From Rhynochetos jubatus (taxonomy: Eukaryota; Chordata; Aves; Eurypygiformes; Rhynochetidae), in the NCBI GenBank assembly GCA_027574665.1, contig CM050657.1:20686700-20750699 (forward strand): a DNA stretch of 64,000 bases, read 5' to 3'. Both the position numbers and the translations under genes were made by a program. This document shows positions 11,200 through 22,330 of the stretch, piece after piece (the first letter of the stretch is position 1; every line of letters starts with the position of its first letter). The notes below the pieces were generated by a model. That model was not told the origin of the DNA, did no database searches, and saw only the letters and a program-made list of their open reading frames with translations.

Positions 11200-14100
11200 A
11201 GTTCTGCAGAGCCAAATTATGTCCTTGTTGTTCTCTGTGTTATCAAAAGCTTTCCACAAACTTTGCATGTTTCTAAGCTAACTGGAATGTAAAAAATCCA
11301 ATTCTCTCAATAATAAGGAAAACAAAATACAATTCACATCTCGCTTCAGGCCAATTGCTTGGGTGGTGTCAGTCAGTGTGGCTCCATCAAAACCAACAGA
11401 GCTCGCTACCGTGCAGCTTTCTCAACAGTGCTGTCTCTTGACTTTGTTGGCTCTTCAAGTCTAACAGCAGAAGGAGAAGGGGCATTTAACAGGTTTTAAA
11501 TCACCCTGCCCAAGTCAGTAACTATGAAACGCTAATACTTGTCTGGAGCAGATCACCTGCAGCAGCTGGAATCCAGCATTTCTTTCCAAGTGAACCATAC
11601 AAAGAAGATGGTCCAGGAAGAAGGAAAGAACCACCAAACACATCTTACTATCTCTCACAACATTTTCCATGCCTGTGAACTCCCACTTCCAGGTGGATTC
11701 TTGATATAACACAATGTAATTCCTTATTACTCCCAGCTCCTCAGCCTGTTTTCAGAGATGCATTTGGGCCAGCTCTCAGCCAATTTGCAGAGAAACAGAT
11801 TAATTCTAACAAATAGAATGAAACATGAAGACGAGGGAGACCCACCAGCTAAAGACAAGCATGTTCCCTCCACCATCACCTGTGCAGAGATATGGATACT
11901 GGGATGATGTTTATGTGCAGGAGGGACCTTGCCTGTCAAAAGTACACACAGTGCACTCAATATTGCTGCTGCTAAGAAGCAAGTCCAATCCATCCTGTTG
12001 TGTCTTGAGAACTTTCCTCTTTGCTTCTTTTTCCTTTAAAGTACAGTGAAAGTTAGAAAGGCTGAAAAAGCCCTTACTCCTCCCTCTGGCAAGACAAGCT
12101 GTAAACTAGGAGAACAAATCCATCAAGAACAAGGGGCTGGTTCTCCTTTCCATTACAGAGCACAGAATCAGAGTTTGAATAAATCAGACTTAAACACAAT
12201 GCAAGTGAGAAGATGACATGAAACATCTCCACAGTCTCCATTCAAACAAGTGTCATGCTGTAATTTTGTCACATCTCCAATTTCATTTAATAATTTTATT
12301 CAATAATTACATTTCCGCAGTAACTGTCTTTTGACATTCTTCTGTCACAACTTTCTGTAAACCAGCATATGCATTCATAAAACTCAATATTGACATGCAA
12401 ATAGATGATCAAAATAGACTGAAGTCTGTATTTGTCTGTCCTAGAAATTGTCATGGACTGAAAAACAAACCCAACCATTACAACACTGATTTCACAGGAC
12501 TGCTAACTCCACAGTTACAAGAAGTAAAACTGTCATCACTTCAAAATACTCGTAAATTGATCTTGTCTTCTCCAGGGTGTATTCCCCAAGAGAGAAAATA
12601 ACTGGGCAGTTATAGAGACTGAGGAGCTGGTGGCATTGTCTGGGGGTGACAACTGAACCCAGGGAAGCATAACATTAAATATAATACCTTTCATTATAAA
12701 ACAAGGTAGGAGAAACGCAACAAATTATTCCTCACAGACAATTTGTTGCTTAATGGCCTGAAGCAATACCAAGGGCTGTTAACGCTGATAAGACAGTCCT
12801 TAACCGTGGTAACAATCTATACACTGGGATTAATGCCATCATAAAGTTCAAGCAATGGTTTATAACTCCAAATATTGGCAGAAGCAACCAATTTTCTGTC
12901 TCTTGGAAAGCAGGATATCTTACATTAAGAAGATCATAATTCAAAAGCAAGGAGTGGGGGGATGGAAAAATTCCTGCCCTCCAAACGAATAGGTTTCACT
13001 TATTATAGGATGTGTTTGAAAATACGCAATTATATGTCAGGAAACAGAACATGAAGTAATGCACAGAAAACACCTTTCTGCTCCTTTATCCCAGACTGAG
13101 TCAGCGCTCAGACAGCATTTTAAGGCTGATGCACATGGCTTAGCAGACCCTAAAGAATAAGCCTGCTTTTAGGAGGCAAATGGCTAGCAGTATGTGCTTG
13201 GTCACAAGTGCACATGACATGACTGGAGATCTTCCAGAAGCAGCTGATATTTTGTCTAACAATCTATCAACAAAAATAGCCTGAAAAACACATCCTCTTT
13301 AATGGTGCCCATCTCTTCAAAGCTTCAATGGACAATCCAAATCTCCCGACAAGACAAAGTACAAAAACCTGACGGTTGACAGTGAGAGTGAAAATAAGCC
13401 CACGCTCACTCCCAAGAAATACTGTGTACTATTCAAAGTTTAAGAAACTCCACGGGGTGCCAAATCCCAGAACAGCATGCTATCTCATTAAACATTTAAC
13501 ATTCAACTTCTGGTCCAGACAGAAAAAACCCCCGTAATCATTTCTCTCCAAGTCATCTACTGCATTTGAATTTCCAGAGGGATCTAGAGCAGATGCAAGT
13601 TCAGGAGCAGCAAGGGCTGGACCCCTATTAGAACAGCTTGGTTTTTCTTATGAAGGATCAAAACCAGGTTAATTAATATTAGAACTGTCTTTTAAGTTCT
13701 CCCATACGGTAAGAACTTAGAAATGAAAGCACAATACGCTTCAATTAGCACATCTGAATATTTTGTATCTTTGCTTGCATTGGAAAACAATAGAGAGGAA
13801 GTTAGCAGCGATGCACCCTTTGATTTTATCCCTCCAGACTCGCCAGATAATGCCTGCGCTGGTGTCAGTCTGTGATCGGGGCTTCTATGTGCTGCAGGGA
13901 TATGAGAAATAACCCAGCATGGTTTTTTTTTTCCCCCTTTTCTACTGTAAGTTAAAAGGAAAAAAACAAACACACCAACACATTTTAAGTAGGAAGCTCT
14001 CAGAAAATATATTGGCCTTTGGGCATTTCCAAACCTCGTGTACCATCTCTTGCTACCTTCTTCATATTAAGTGGCTACATTACTCTTGCAAACCAGCAAT

Positions 14101-15480
14101 GGGTGTGGAAATATTTATAATCGCATATATTTTCCTTACAGATCATCAAAAGATAGTGAAAATTGCCTGTGTGCAGGGAGGGTGAAAGAGAAATTTAATT
14201 ACTCCTGCTTGATCTGTTTATTTCAGAAGCTGGACACAAGTCATTGCCATGACATTTTCATTTTCCTGGATACACGACTGGATTCTAATCTCATTTGTGC
14301 TGGTGTAACTGCTGAAGGATCAGTGAGCTTTCCCCCCATTTACATTTTGGTAAGTAACAGCAGGAATCAGGCCTGTAACCCTTGATCGTTAATTCTGTTT
14401 CACCTCTTGCATGTAACAGTAGCTGTCAAAAGGATTTTGGAAAACTGTCAATCTCCGGTAAGAGATAAAATCTTGATTAATAAAAATAATTTAAAGCTTA
14501 GTTTGTTCTATTGGAAAGAGAGGTCATTGGCACTACAGTGTCAAGAAGCCAATATTTTTCAAACACATGGTATTCTTAGGGGAAATCAAAGCAAAGTCTG
14601 TACAGAGTCTCCTGCCAAGTGAGCTAACAACTCCATTTAACAAAACAAAATCATCCTGATGCTTAGAACTCTCTCCTTAACAAATAAAAATCAAAGCAAA
14701 ATGCAGACCAAAGTAAAATAACTTCCACGATCAAATCAGAAGCTAAGGACCAAACTGGGTGTTGAGGGAAGGGCACTATGTAGGAGGGGGATTTTTCCAG
14801 TCAACAAGCAAAATGACTAATGAAAATGAACAACAGAAAAGATTCAGTTATCTGAGCTTCTGTTCAGCTGTTCCATGGCTTACCAAGATGTTGCCTAAGA
14901 GATTTGAGTCTACAGCTCTGCCTAAACTGAGAAAGTCAGGAGAAGGACTCCGTGGGAGTTGAGATGATCTTCCTCAGTCCAACTGTCCCTTTATTTGCAT
15001 CCATTTTATACATGTGCACGTCCTCCAACACCAACTGCGTGGGTAACACTTACAGCTAGCTCATCTGAGAGCAGCCAAGATTCGATGCCAGGGTTGCAAT
15101 AGTCAGGTTACTCCACCTGCACGTGGAGATCTGCAAAACAATGCTGGGCTTGGCAACTGTCATTGCTGACACCTTTCAAAAGCAAGCGCAACCCACAGAG
15201 AGCGGTCCCAACAGGGCTAAGCCTGCTTTTGTGGATGCTAAATATCCTTTCCACCTCTGACTAGTTATGCTTTTATACCAGTACACTGCACAGATAAAGG
15301 GGTGAAGTATCCCACTGGTTAGCAGACACATGTATGTACAACACGCCTTGTTATTTTTTAACTTGTGATAATTTTCATGGAGATACAGACTTCTGCCTCA
15401 AATTTTAATTTGGAGGAACTACATCTGGGCTCCAACAGATGAAGTGAAGTATCAGTGGGGGTCTCCTCCAGCTAAGCTCG
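11200..15480. other. Single-copy non-coding sequence, no gene seen
   Basis: No recognisable coding region or repeat family. Open frames are short and lack domains. The only item worth marking is a splice-flanked open segment at 14,227-14,349, described separately. Short T- and A-runs occur near 13,920. Confidence 0.45.
14227..14349 (+). other. Possible exon of exactly 41 codons
   Basis: The segment follows a pyrimidine-rich acceptor (ATCTGTTTATTTCAG) and ends at a strong donor (TTTTG/GTAAGT). It is 123 bases and open in frame 0 (starting KLDTSHCHDIF), so it could be skipped or included without shifting frame. The middle part (about 14,278-14,320) reminds me of an old tetrapod interspersed repeat, which would argue for a repeat relic. 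No protein family is recognised. No partner exon is visible. Confidence 0.18.
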
Positions 15481-15492
15481 GAGAGCGGCTAT

Positions 15493-15577
15493 AGATTCAT
15501 AGAATTGGTTTGGTTGGAAAAGACCTTTAAGTTCATCAAGTCCTTAGGGTGTTCATCGAGTTCTCAGGCTATGCCTA
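15493..15577 (-). mobile_element. CR1 LINE fragment, 3' end, minus strand
   Basis: Read on the minus strand, the end matches the characteristic avian CR1 tail. On the plus strand it shows AGATTCATAGAAT, then GGTTGGAAAAGACCTTTAAG and TTCATCAAGTCC. Only the extreme 3' part of the element is present, as is usual for 5'-truncated CR1 copies. The inner boundary is approximate. It carries no coding capacity. Confidence 0.85.
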
Positions 15578-16284
15578 AGAAGAAAAAAAAGTCAATATTC
15601 ATCCCGTGACTGTATGGAGATGGGCTTCTACGATACGATTATGTGTGTATGTTGCAGCTAACTAACTAGCTACATGACAATATGCATTGGAGATGAAACC
15701 AAAGCAAATGTCAGCATGATAGATTGTGTCAGTAACATCAAAAGAGAAGGGGAGGGGAAGTGAGTGTGAAAATCAAACAGAGTGCTTGGGAAAGAAAGCT
15801 AATTTTGAGTTTGATGTGCACGAGTGACACTCATTAAAAATTGACGAGTGCATGTGAGAGGATGCCACCTGGGATTATGCAACGGCTAATTAACATTTAA
15901 CACCATTTTCTAACCTTATAAAATATTCTTAGCCTGCTGAAGGCTTCTTCATAACAAGCACAATGAAAAAAACCACACCACCCAGCACCTAGCAACAACA
16001 AACCGAATGGGAAAACTTTATGAACTTTTTAAAGCAACATGGGAGCCACGAAGGGCTTGCATAAAGGGACACTGCAGGGCAAGCACAGTCGCAAACAGGT
16101 GAGCGCCCCTCTCCCTGCCCCTGCTCCCTCACTGGCGGGCACATTGCTAAGCCCAGCAAAGGGACACAGCACTGGTTACAGGTACCGCTGTGTGAACGAG
16201 CCTCCTGATGCAGGCAGACCCCAGCCCTCCCAGGGTCCCACCGTCCTGCTGCTTTCACAGCGGAGCTGATGCTCCTGCTCACAG
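15578..16284. other. Non-coding spacer with GC-richer patch
   Basis: The spacer lies between two CR1 fragments. 15,580-16,000 is AT-rich and unremarkable. 16,030-16,280 is distinctly GC-richer and open in several frames, with no domain and no splice-site support. I see no gene. Confidence 0.45.
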
Positions 16285-16424
16285 GATTCACCGAATCATA
16301 GAATCGTGTAGGTTGGAAAAGACCTTTAAGATCACCGAGACCAACCGCCAGCCTAAGACTGCCAAGTCCACCACTAAGACATGTCCCCAAGCACCATATC
16401 TACATGTCTCTTAAATCCCTCCAG
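16285..16424 (-). mobile_element. CR1 LINE fragment, 3' end, minus strand
   Basis: The plus strand shows GAATCATAGAATC, then GGTTGGAAAAGACCTTTAAG, ATCACCGAGACCAACC, the CATGTCCCCAAGCACCA block and CTACATGTCTCTTAAA. This is the reverse complement of the 3' terminal part of avian CR1. The copy is diverged and 5'-truncated near CCTCCAGC at about 16,424. It is in the same orientation as the fragment 700 bases upstream but is a separate insertion, because both have their own 3' end. Confidence 0.92.
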
Positions 16425-19400
16425 CACATATATTAATATTAAATCAATATAAAATCCAGCACATATGAAAACTAAATATTTTCGTGCACAGCACCCAATT
16501 TCACCCTGCATGACACCCTCCTACTTACTGTAATCCACAACTGAGAGTATTATGTGAGGTCTCTCACCCTTGAGATTTAGCATGAGCCTTACAGTCACTG
16601 CTAATTTTCCAAAAAAAAAAAACAAACCCTGTCTCCTGGATTCATGCTACTACCCAACATCTGAATCCTGATTTCTAGGCTTTTTTGTAAACATGGTCAA
16701 AGGAAATACAGATTCCAAGACACCTAGCAACTGTCCTTGCTCTAAGTTCACATGGCTTAGGAGTTCCAAAATGGTCATTTTGAGAAGTTGGGTAGGAAAT
16801 ATTGGAGAAGAGAGAAGAATAACTGAAAAGATCAGGAGAATGTAAGAAAGTGGACCGAAAGCAGGTAAGATTACAAAACCTCAGCCTGGTGGAACTAAAC
16901 ATCATAGTGAGATGAAAGGGTCAATTTGCTGATTCAGCACAAAGTTTAAGGAGCCTGGTAACTTGCACTTCAGAGCACTTAAACCGTAGCCCAAAGCAAC
17001 AAAGTTGATAGATTACATTAGGGGTTGGGCATTTCTGCTGGGAGTTTACATTGTGCACTTCATAGTTTCAGCAGAGAAAAGGGACCAGACGGATGACCCA
17101 AACAGAGCTTGCTTTTACAGGGCCCAACGCAGAGGCAGATCTCCCTGCGCTAAGGGCAATATGGCTCTTGGCAGTTATGAGGCATTTGTGTAAACCCAGG
17201 AGCCTTCCAGACTTTTACATGTCCCAGAAAGAAAGTGTTGGTGTAAAAGTAACATCTAACGCTGTATGTGTACACCGTAAGTTTATGAAAAGCCATGGGC
17301 CCATGATATCTAAGATATGGCCCTAACTGCAGAATACTGACATAGTTATATAGACTTTAATTAATAAGTGGTATTCATACAGCATGCCCAGGAGGTTTCT
17401 GGGGTCTTTCTTCACATGCTTCCAGATGAACTTACTAATTGAATGGTTAAATGCTTTTCACTGAGGCAAGATAAAAGATTCTCCCTCTTTTAACTGGAAT
17501 TAACTCTCACAAATAATTCTTCACCATAATCAAAATATTTTTAAACCTCCAACACTTTCAAATCAGTTGCAGTTTACCCACATTCCTTAAGTTTCACAGA
17601 TACCAACAGCTATTGATGTAATGTAATTTATCCATACCCAAAAGACGTGCCGTGTTGCACTGCAGTTCTCCGTTATCATCCATAGCTACTATGGTACTGC
17701 TATCCTGGGTAATGGATAGCAAGAAAACACACATTCAGGGAAGACTGAGCACACAGAAAACAATAAAGGATGTTTCTCTAAAGGAAAAGCATAAAAGAGA
17801 GAGGAAGACAGGCTCAATAAATAAGCAGCAGTGATGTTCCAGCTACAACAGAAGACAACATGAAAGACCAAGAGAAGAGAGTCTGGGCAAGCGTCATTAG
17901 ATACTGGCTCGGCAGACATGGTACTGGGGCAAAGCAGGGAACTGGAAGAAAATTATTTTGTAAATAAAAAGACAGTTGTTTTTTCTTGCAGAATTTGAAG
18001 CAGTGTGCTTCCAGATGTTCTGCTTGGGACCCTCCAAGCCTCCATCTGCAGGTCCTGCCCTTTTGCTTTAGGGGACAGTGGCAGAACAGGGACAGGAGTT
18101 ACCACAGCTGCACTGAGTGGGGCATTACTGCACACCCGAAGAGAAAGACTATAACCTATATAAACTGTACAGCAGATATATTCACTAAATAGAAGATGAA
18201 AGGGCTGTCAACATATGAAAGAAGAACAAAGGCTGCCTAGGACATGTATTCTCTCAGTAAATAAGAACACTTTCCTTTTCATGGGCCTGAATCAAAAAAA
18301 ATCACCTACTGTAATACAGTAAATGGTTTCCTGGACTAAATGAGAGCACCTGGTCTGACCCAGGGCAGGACTGTGCTCCCCGCCTGGCCTCCACATGCAC
18401 TCCTGAGCCTGCCTGCACTCCAGGCTGGATTTACAAGGCCCAGGCACTACGTGCTGGCTTCCTCCTTTGGAATTGCAAAATCTACCTTGAGAAAGAAAAC
18501 CACATTTTTTTTTTTTTTAAGGACTATTTTTTACTATTACACAGCATTGTTTTAAAAATCAGAAGGATGGCCTTTCCTGAAAGAGCCCCTGTTCAAAATG
18601 TAAAAGTATACTTTCACATAAAGAGGTACTTATTTTTTAGAAAGCCTAGAGATAAAACTTCGATTGCCATGAACTGTCATCTTCATAGAAAAAAAAGAAG
18701 ATCAAACAGACTTTAAAATCTCCCCAAAGCTTCTAACCCTTAAGCTAATAAAAGAAAAACAGTAAATCGGCTTTAAAAATACACTATCCAAAATTTATAT
18801 TCCTAGAAAAGCATGTAGCTGAAAATTATTACACTGCAAATATGAAGTAAGAGAAAAACTAAAGACCCCATCTTATATAGGAAATAGAGCAATTCGAAAG
18901 AAACAGGCTTGAAAAGTCTATTCAAAGAATGGGGGAGTAGCTTTTGATTGCTGGTATGCAAATGAGCCAGGATATAGATAAATGGCATGCAGCAATGGGA
19001 TTTCACTTTGTTTTTTATTTATAAACACTTGCAAGAGCCTTCCAATACATGAACTTTCTGTTCACAGCAAAGCATCATTTTAGGGTTATTCTTATTTCTT
19101 CCTTTATTTTTTAAGCATTAAAGTTTAGAAAGACACTGATAGTGAAATTTGGGGCATACATAGAGCAGGTGGCTTGTTTAATTTACGATTATGGTCAACA
19201 ACTGATCATATAACAAATGCTTATACTTGTCCATACGGCCTTTATTTAAATGTTTCTGTACCCAGAGGCCAACCAAATCCCAAGGACATGGAGTGCATTT
19301 ACTGCAGCAAAATGCTGATTACTTGCTCCACCATGTTTACCAGCTGCTTCAAAGGGCACCAAGTCCAAGATACTGGATTACCTAATTCAGAGAGCTCTGC

Positions 19401-20260
19401 CTGCACAGGCAAATCTGACAAGATCCACAACCAGGAGAAATACTAACATGGATTTGCTATATTCCACAGGAAACCAGAAAAGTAACATTCACTAGGGAAA
19501 AAAACCTTTTCAATAACACTGGACAGGCATCCTGGCTTATATTGCTTCCTGCCAGTTTTATTCCTGGTTTATCTGAGTTGATAACAACACAACCGTTTGT
19601 TGGAAATTTCCATTCTGATTTGGTAAATGGGAATTTGAGTAAGTCTCTAGCTGCGCTGAATGAAAACTTGTATGATTTGTCCAAACTTAAACAATGAAGA
19701 CATTTTTTCACCAGAAGATTAAAAAATTTGCAGTCATTACTGTAGGACATTTCTTGATGGAGTTCTTGTATAAAACCAGCAGTCCCAAAAGGAGAACTAA
19801 TTTGAATTGTCAACTTTTCAAGAAGAAAATGAAGGAAAAGTAGATAGAGCATAAAAAAAAAAGACTCCCTTCCACCTCCCAAAACTACAGTAATACTAAA
19901 ACCAAACCATGATGAATTCAAGTAGTAGGTCATGTAAAATTGCAAAGGAAACAAAATGTTGCCTATTCTTTACAAAGAAGCTACAGTCTTTAAAGCCAAG
20001 GTGCTTTGTACAAAAATACACACTATACATGAAGCAGCAGAGATGAATTTCATTTTGTTTCCAATCACTGTGCCTTAAAATCTCCCTCAGATTTAGGACT
20101 AGTATGATAAAAAAGAGTGCAAGGCTTAAACCCGCCTTACTTTCCTTCTTCACCAACAGAAAGTAAGCTTGGTATTTGCTAACACAAAAGCACCTCTTCC
20201 CACGATTCCATTCAACTTTTTATTATATACTTTGTCGCAAGCAGAGGAAAAACAAAGTTA
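16425..20260. other. Single-copy non-coding sequence, no gene seen
   Basis: No recognisable gene or repeat. The 11-mer CCAGCACATAT occurs at about 16,421 and 16,456 flanking an AT-rich spacer. A T14 run lies at 18,505-18,518. A perfect octamer ATGCAAAT lies near 18,957. A 165-codon minus-strand open frame (19,457-19,954) has no domain and a composition like random AT-rich sequence. Confidence 0.45.
18505..18518. repeat. T14 homopolymer
   Basis: Fourteen consecutive T bases. It is a simple repeat with no associated element recognised. Confidence 0.8.
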
Positions 20261-20269
20261 TTCTGTACT

Positions 20270-20285
20270 TGCCATATATATGGCA
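20270..20285. other. Perfect 16-base palindrome
   Basis: TGCCATATATATGGCA reads the same on both strands. Its core, CC followed by eight A/T and then GG, resembles a serum-response-factor CArG box. It is two bases longer than the canonical six-base A/T core, so binding is uncertain. Confidence 0.5.
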
Positions 20286-20310
20286 CTTTGTGTAAGAAAA
20301 AAGCAGGTAC

Positions 20311-20520
20311 ACACACGCATTGATACCCAGCGATGACGATATCCACACAGCCCCTGAAACCAAGTATGGGTCGCCTTCCAGTTTGCTTACGAGGTCTTAC
20401 CCACCCTTGATTTCTGGGGCCACGGGGGCAGCTTTAGTCGAGCTGCTGTCTGTGGAACCAGCATGGGGTGAAGATGATGAGTGTGACATCTGTCTGCACC
20501 GAGTCCTTACGGATTGATTG
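20311..20520. other. CpG-enriched patch open on both strands
   Basis: About nine CpGs occur in 210 bases, far above the local background. On the plus strand, an open frame runs to a stop at 20,515-20,517. It contains a run of acidic residues (SDDD), a proline-bearing middle (RSYPPLISG) and an acidic, cysteine-containing end (GEDDECDIC). On the minus strand, the splice-flanked segment 20,401-20,449 lies inside it. No family is recognised in either direction. The patch could be a genuine exon, a constrained element or chance. Confidence 0.25.
20401..20449 (-). other. Possible 49-base minus-strand exon
   Basis: On the minus strand the segment follows an acceptor ending TGGTTCCACAG, with a pyrimidine-containing tract upstream, and ends at GGTGG/GTAAGA. 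A second donor (GTAAGC) lies ten bases further on. Two frames are open. One reads SSSTKAAPVAPEIKG, of an Ala/Pro/Ser/Lys composition typical of linker regions. Unspliced, that frame reaches a stop immediately. No protein is recognised and no neighbouring exon is visible. Confidence 0.2.
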
Positions 20521-21930
20521 TAAAACTAAGGGGTTTTGGCCAAGAAACACATACGTCTGATCTAATGACTTGTATTTCCTGCACAACATTCCTCTTACAT
20601 CATTTGTACCGTCTCCACTGCACTTTACTGGGACTAATAAACATTCCACACTTACTCTGCAATGTATTTTCCTCCCTGCAAGACAGCCTACTTGCTATTA
20701 GCATGTAAACTGCACACTTGCCAGTCAGGCTAACCTCATCAATCTTGTCCAAGGCAGAGGAGCTTGCACCTTCTTACAATATTTCTGGGATTACAAGTTA
20801 TTCATCCATTTATTTTAAGAAAACTTAAAAGATTTCATCTCTAGACCTCAAAAATAGGACATACTAATGGAAAGAAAAAGGATCATTTGAGTTATTTTTA
20901 AACCCACACTTGAATTTAACCCAGAGGAATCCATTTTTGTGTTTCCCAGAAGAATATATTACAATTTCACCCCTGCTTTGAATTAAGAAAGCAGAATGAA
21001 GGAATTAAGAATTTTAAAATAACTATTGAAACCATGCCTCGGATTTCTGTGTTTATGCTCTCTCTCAATAATGACTAGCAACTCACCCCCTGAGGAGCAG
21101 AATAAATTAGATGTGTACCACATCAACACAGCTGCTTATTCTGGGGCTCACTTCAATACTTCTGCATGCCCCTGCACTGCATGTGGAAGATGAACTCCTC
21201 AACGCCTCGAGGAACCACATGCTGCCAGCATCCCTGCCAGAAAGGCAGTCTCTGCCGGGAAGAGCTTATGAGGAAAGAGGGTACCTAAAGTGTCCCACAG
21301 TCTGACCTGGTTCAGCATCCTGGCTGGCACATCACGGGGGGTAAACGACTAAGTCCTCCACGCTCTTCAGATTCTGTTGGCCTTTCTCAAGACAAAAATT
21401 GAATCTGGGCCCCTGTATACAACTGTTAGTGATAGGCACAGAATTTGCCTAGTCCTTCCGCATTCATTCGTACATTGTTTGGCCTACACATACCGTAAAA
21501 CTGAATTCCCTCATTCTGCATTGGTGGAAAAAGTAATTTTTCACTTTCCCAAAAAAGAAAGCACAGGTAGCTTTGTTTTGCAGGGAGAAGAGAAAGATTA
21601 TGAGTCTCATGCAAGACTGTATAGGGAAATCACCAAAATAATAAAAAGACCTTTTTAAATTTCACCTCTGATATTTTAGAAGCAATTCCTGAATTCCTCT
21701 GGAGGATTTGTGAATGAAGAATTTCAATATATTTCCTATGCTTGAATTAACATGAGACTTCATTAAACAGAGGTAAACCCGAAACCTGAAAGATTAGACC
21801 TCAAAGTGCAAAAACATTTGCCATTTTGGAAGCTCCGTTCTTTAGCGGCGCTGCTTCCTAGCAAAGCTTTTCCAGATGATACTTCACAAACTGAACATTG
21901 CTCATAACGTGAACAAAAGGTTTCACTAGT
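20521..21930. other. Single-copy non-coding sequence, no gene seen
   Basis: No recognisable gene, repeat family or RNA. Short overlapping open frames on both strands show no domain and no splice-site support. Confidence 0.5.
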
Positions 21931-21934
21931 AGGA

Positions 21935-21946
21935 GGGGGGGGGGGG
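21935..21946. repeat. G12 homopolymer
   Basis: Twelve consecutive G bases. Runs like this are prone to sequencing length error, so the exact count is uncertain. Confidence 0.85.
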
Positions 21947-22019
21947 AAAAGCATCCACATTATTTTATTCTGAAGAGTGGCTGTTGTACAGCAATTACTT
22001 TGCATAAAATCTTTCGTAA

Positions 22020-22330
22020 TGAATTAAGAACGCCGAGTTAGTGCAGCAGCCAGTGTGACATAGCAGGCAATCCATCACAGAAATGATTCATAAATTAAAT
22101 CATCCCCAACTAAGGCTTTCACATATCACTGTATAATAGCTCCTAAGGAGTCATTATGGATATTCTGTCAATAATGCATAAACTTCATGACCCTTTTAAC
22201 TCTTGCCACCCCTCAGATCCAATCCGTAATAGCCCATCACTCCTTCCCCCCGTCCACAGCTGCTGTGCGCGGCTTTCTCAGCTGCACCAAAGTCAATGAG
22301 TGCGGTCATTGATCTCCAGCAACAGAAACG
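22020..22330. other. Candidate conserved non-coding element
   Basis: The stretch has no recognisable repeat and is dense in AT-type factor cores (ATTCATAAATTAAAT, CATTATGG, CAATAATGCATAA). It includes a small palindrome, CTCCTAAGGAG, at 22,140-22,150. It then passes into a moderately GC-rich flank with several CpGs (22,220-22,330). The pattern suggests an enhancer, but conservation cannot be judged here. Confidence 0.28.

Noticed and set aside
14884..14926. 43-base minus-strand segment between a good acceptor and GTAAGC
   Set aside because: Two frames are open, but the segment is very short and several similar pairs occur across the window at the rate expected by chance.
19457..19954. 165-codon minus-strand open frame
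   Set aside because: It is the longest open frame in the window, but it has no domain, an AT-driven Phe/Leu/Ser/Lys composition, no promoter or splice context, and is within chance length for 64 kb of AT-rich DNA.
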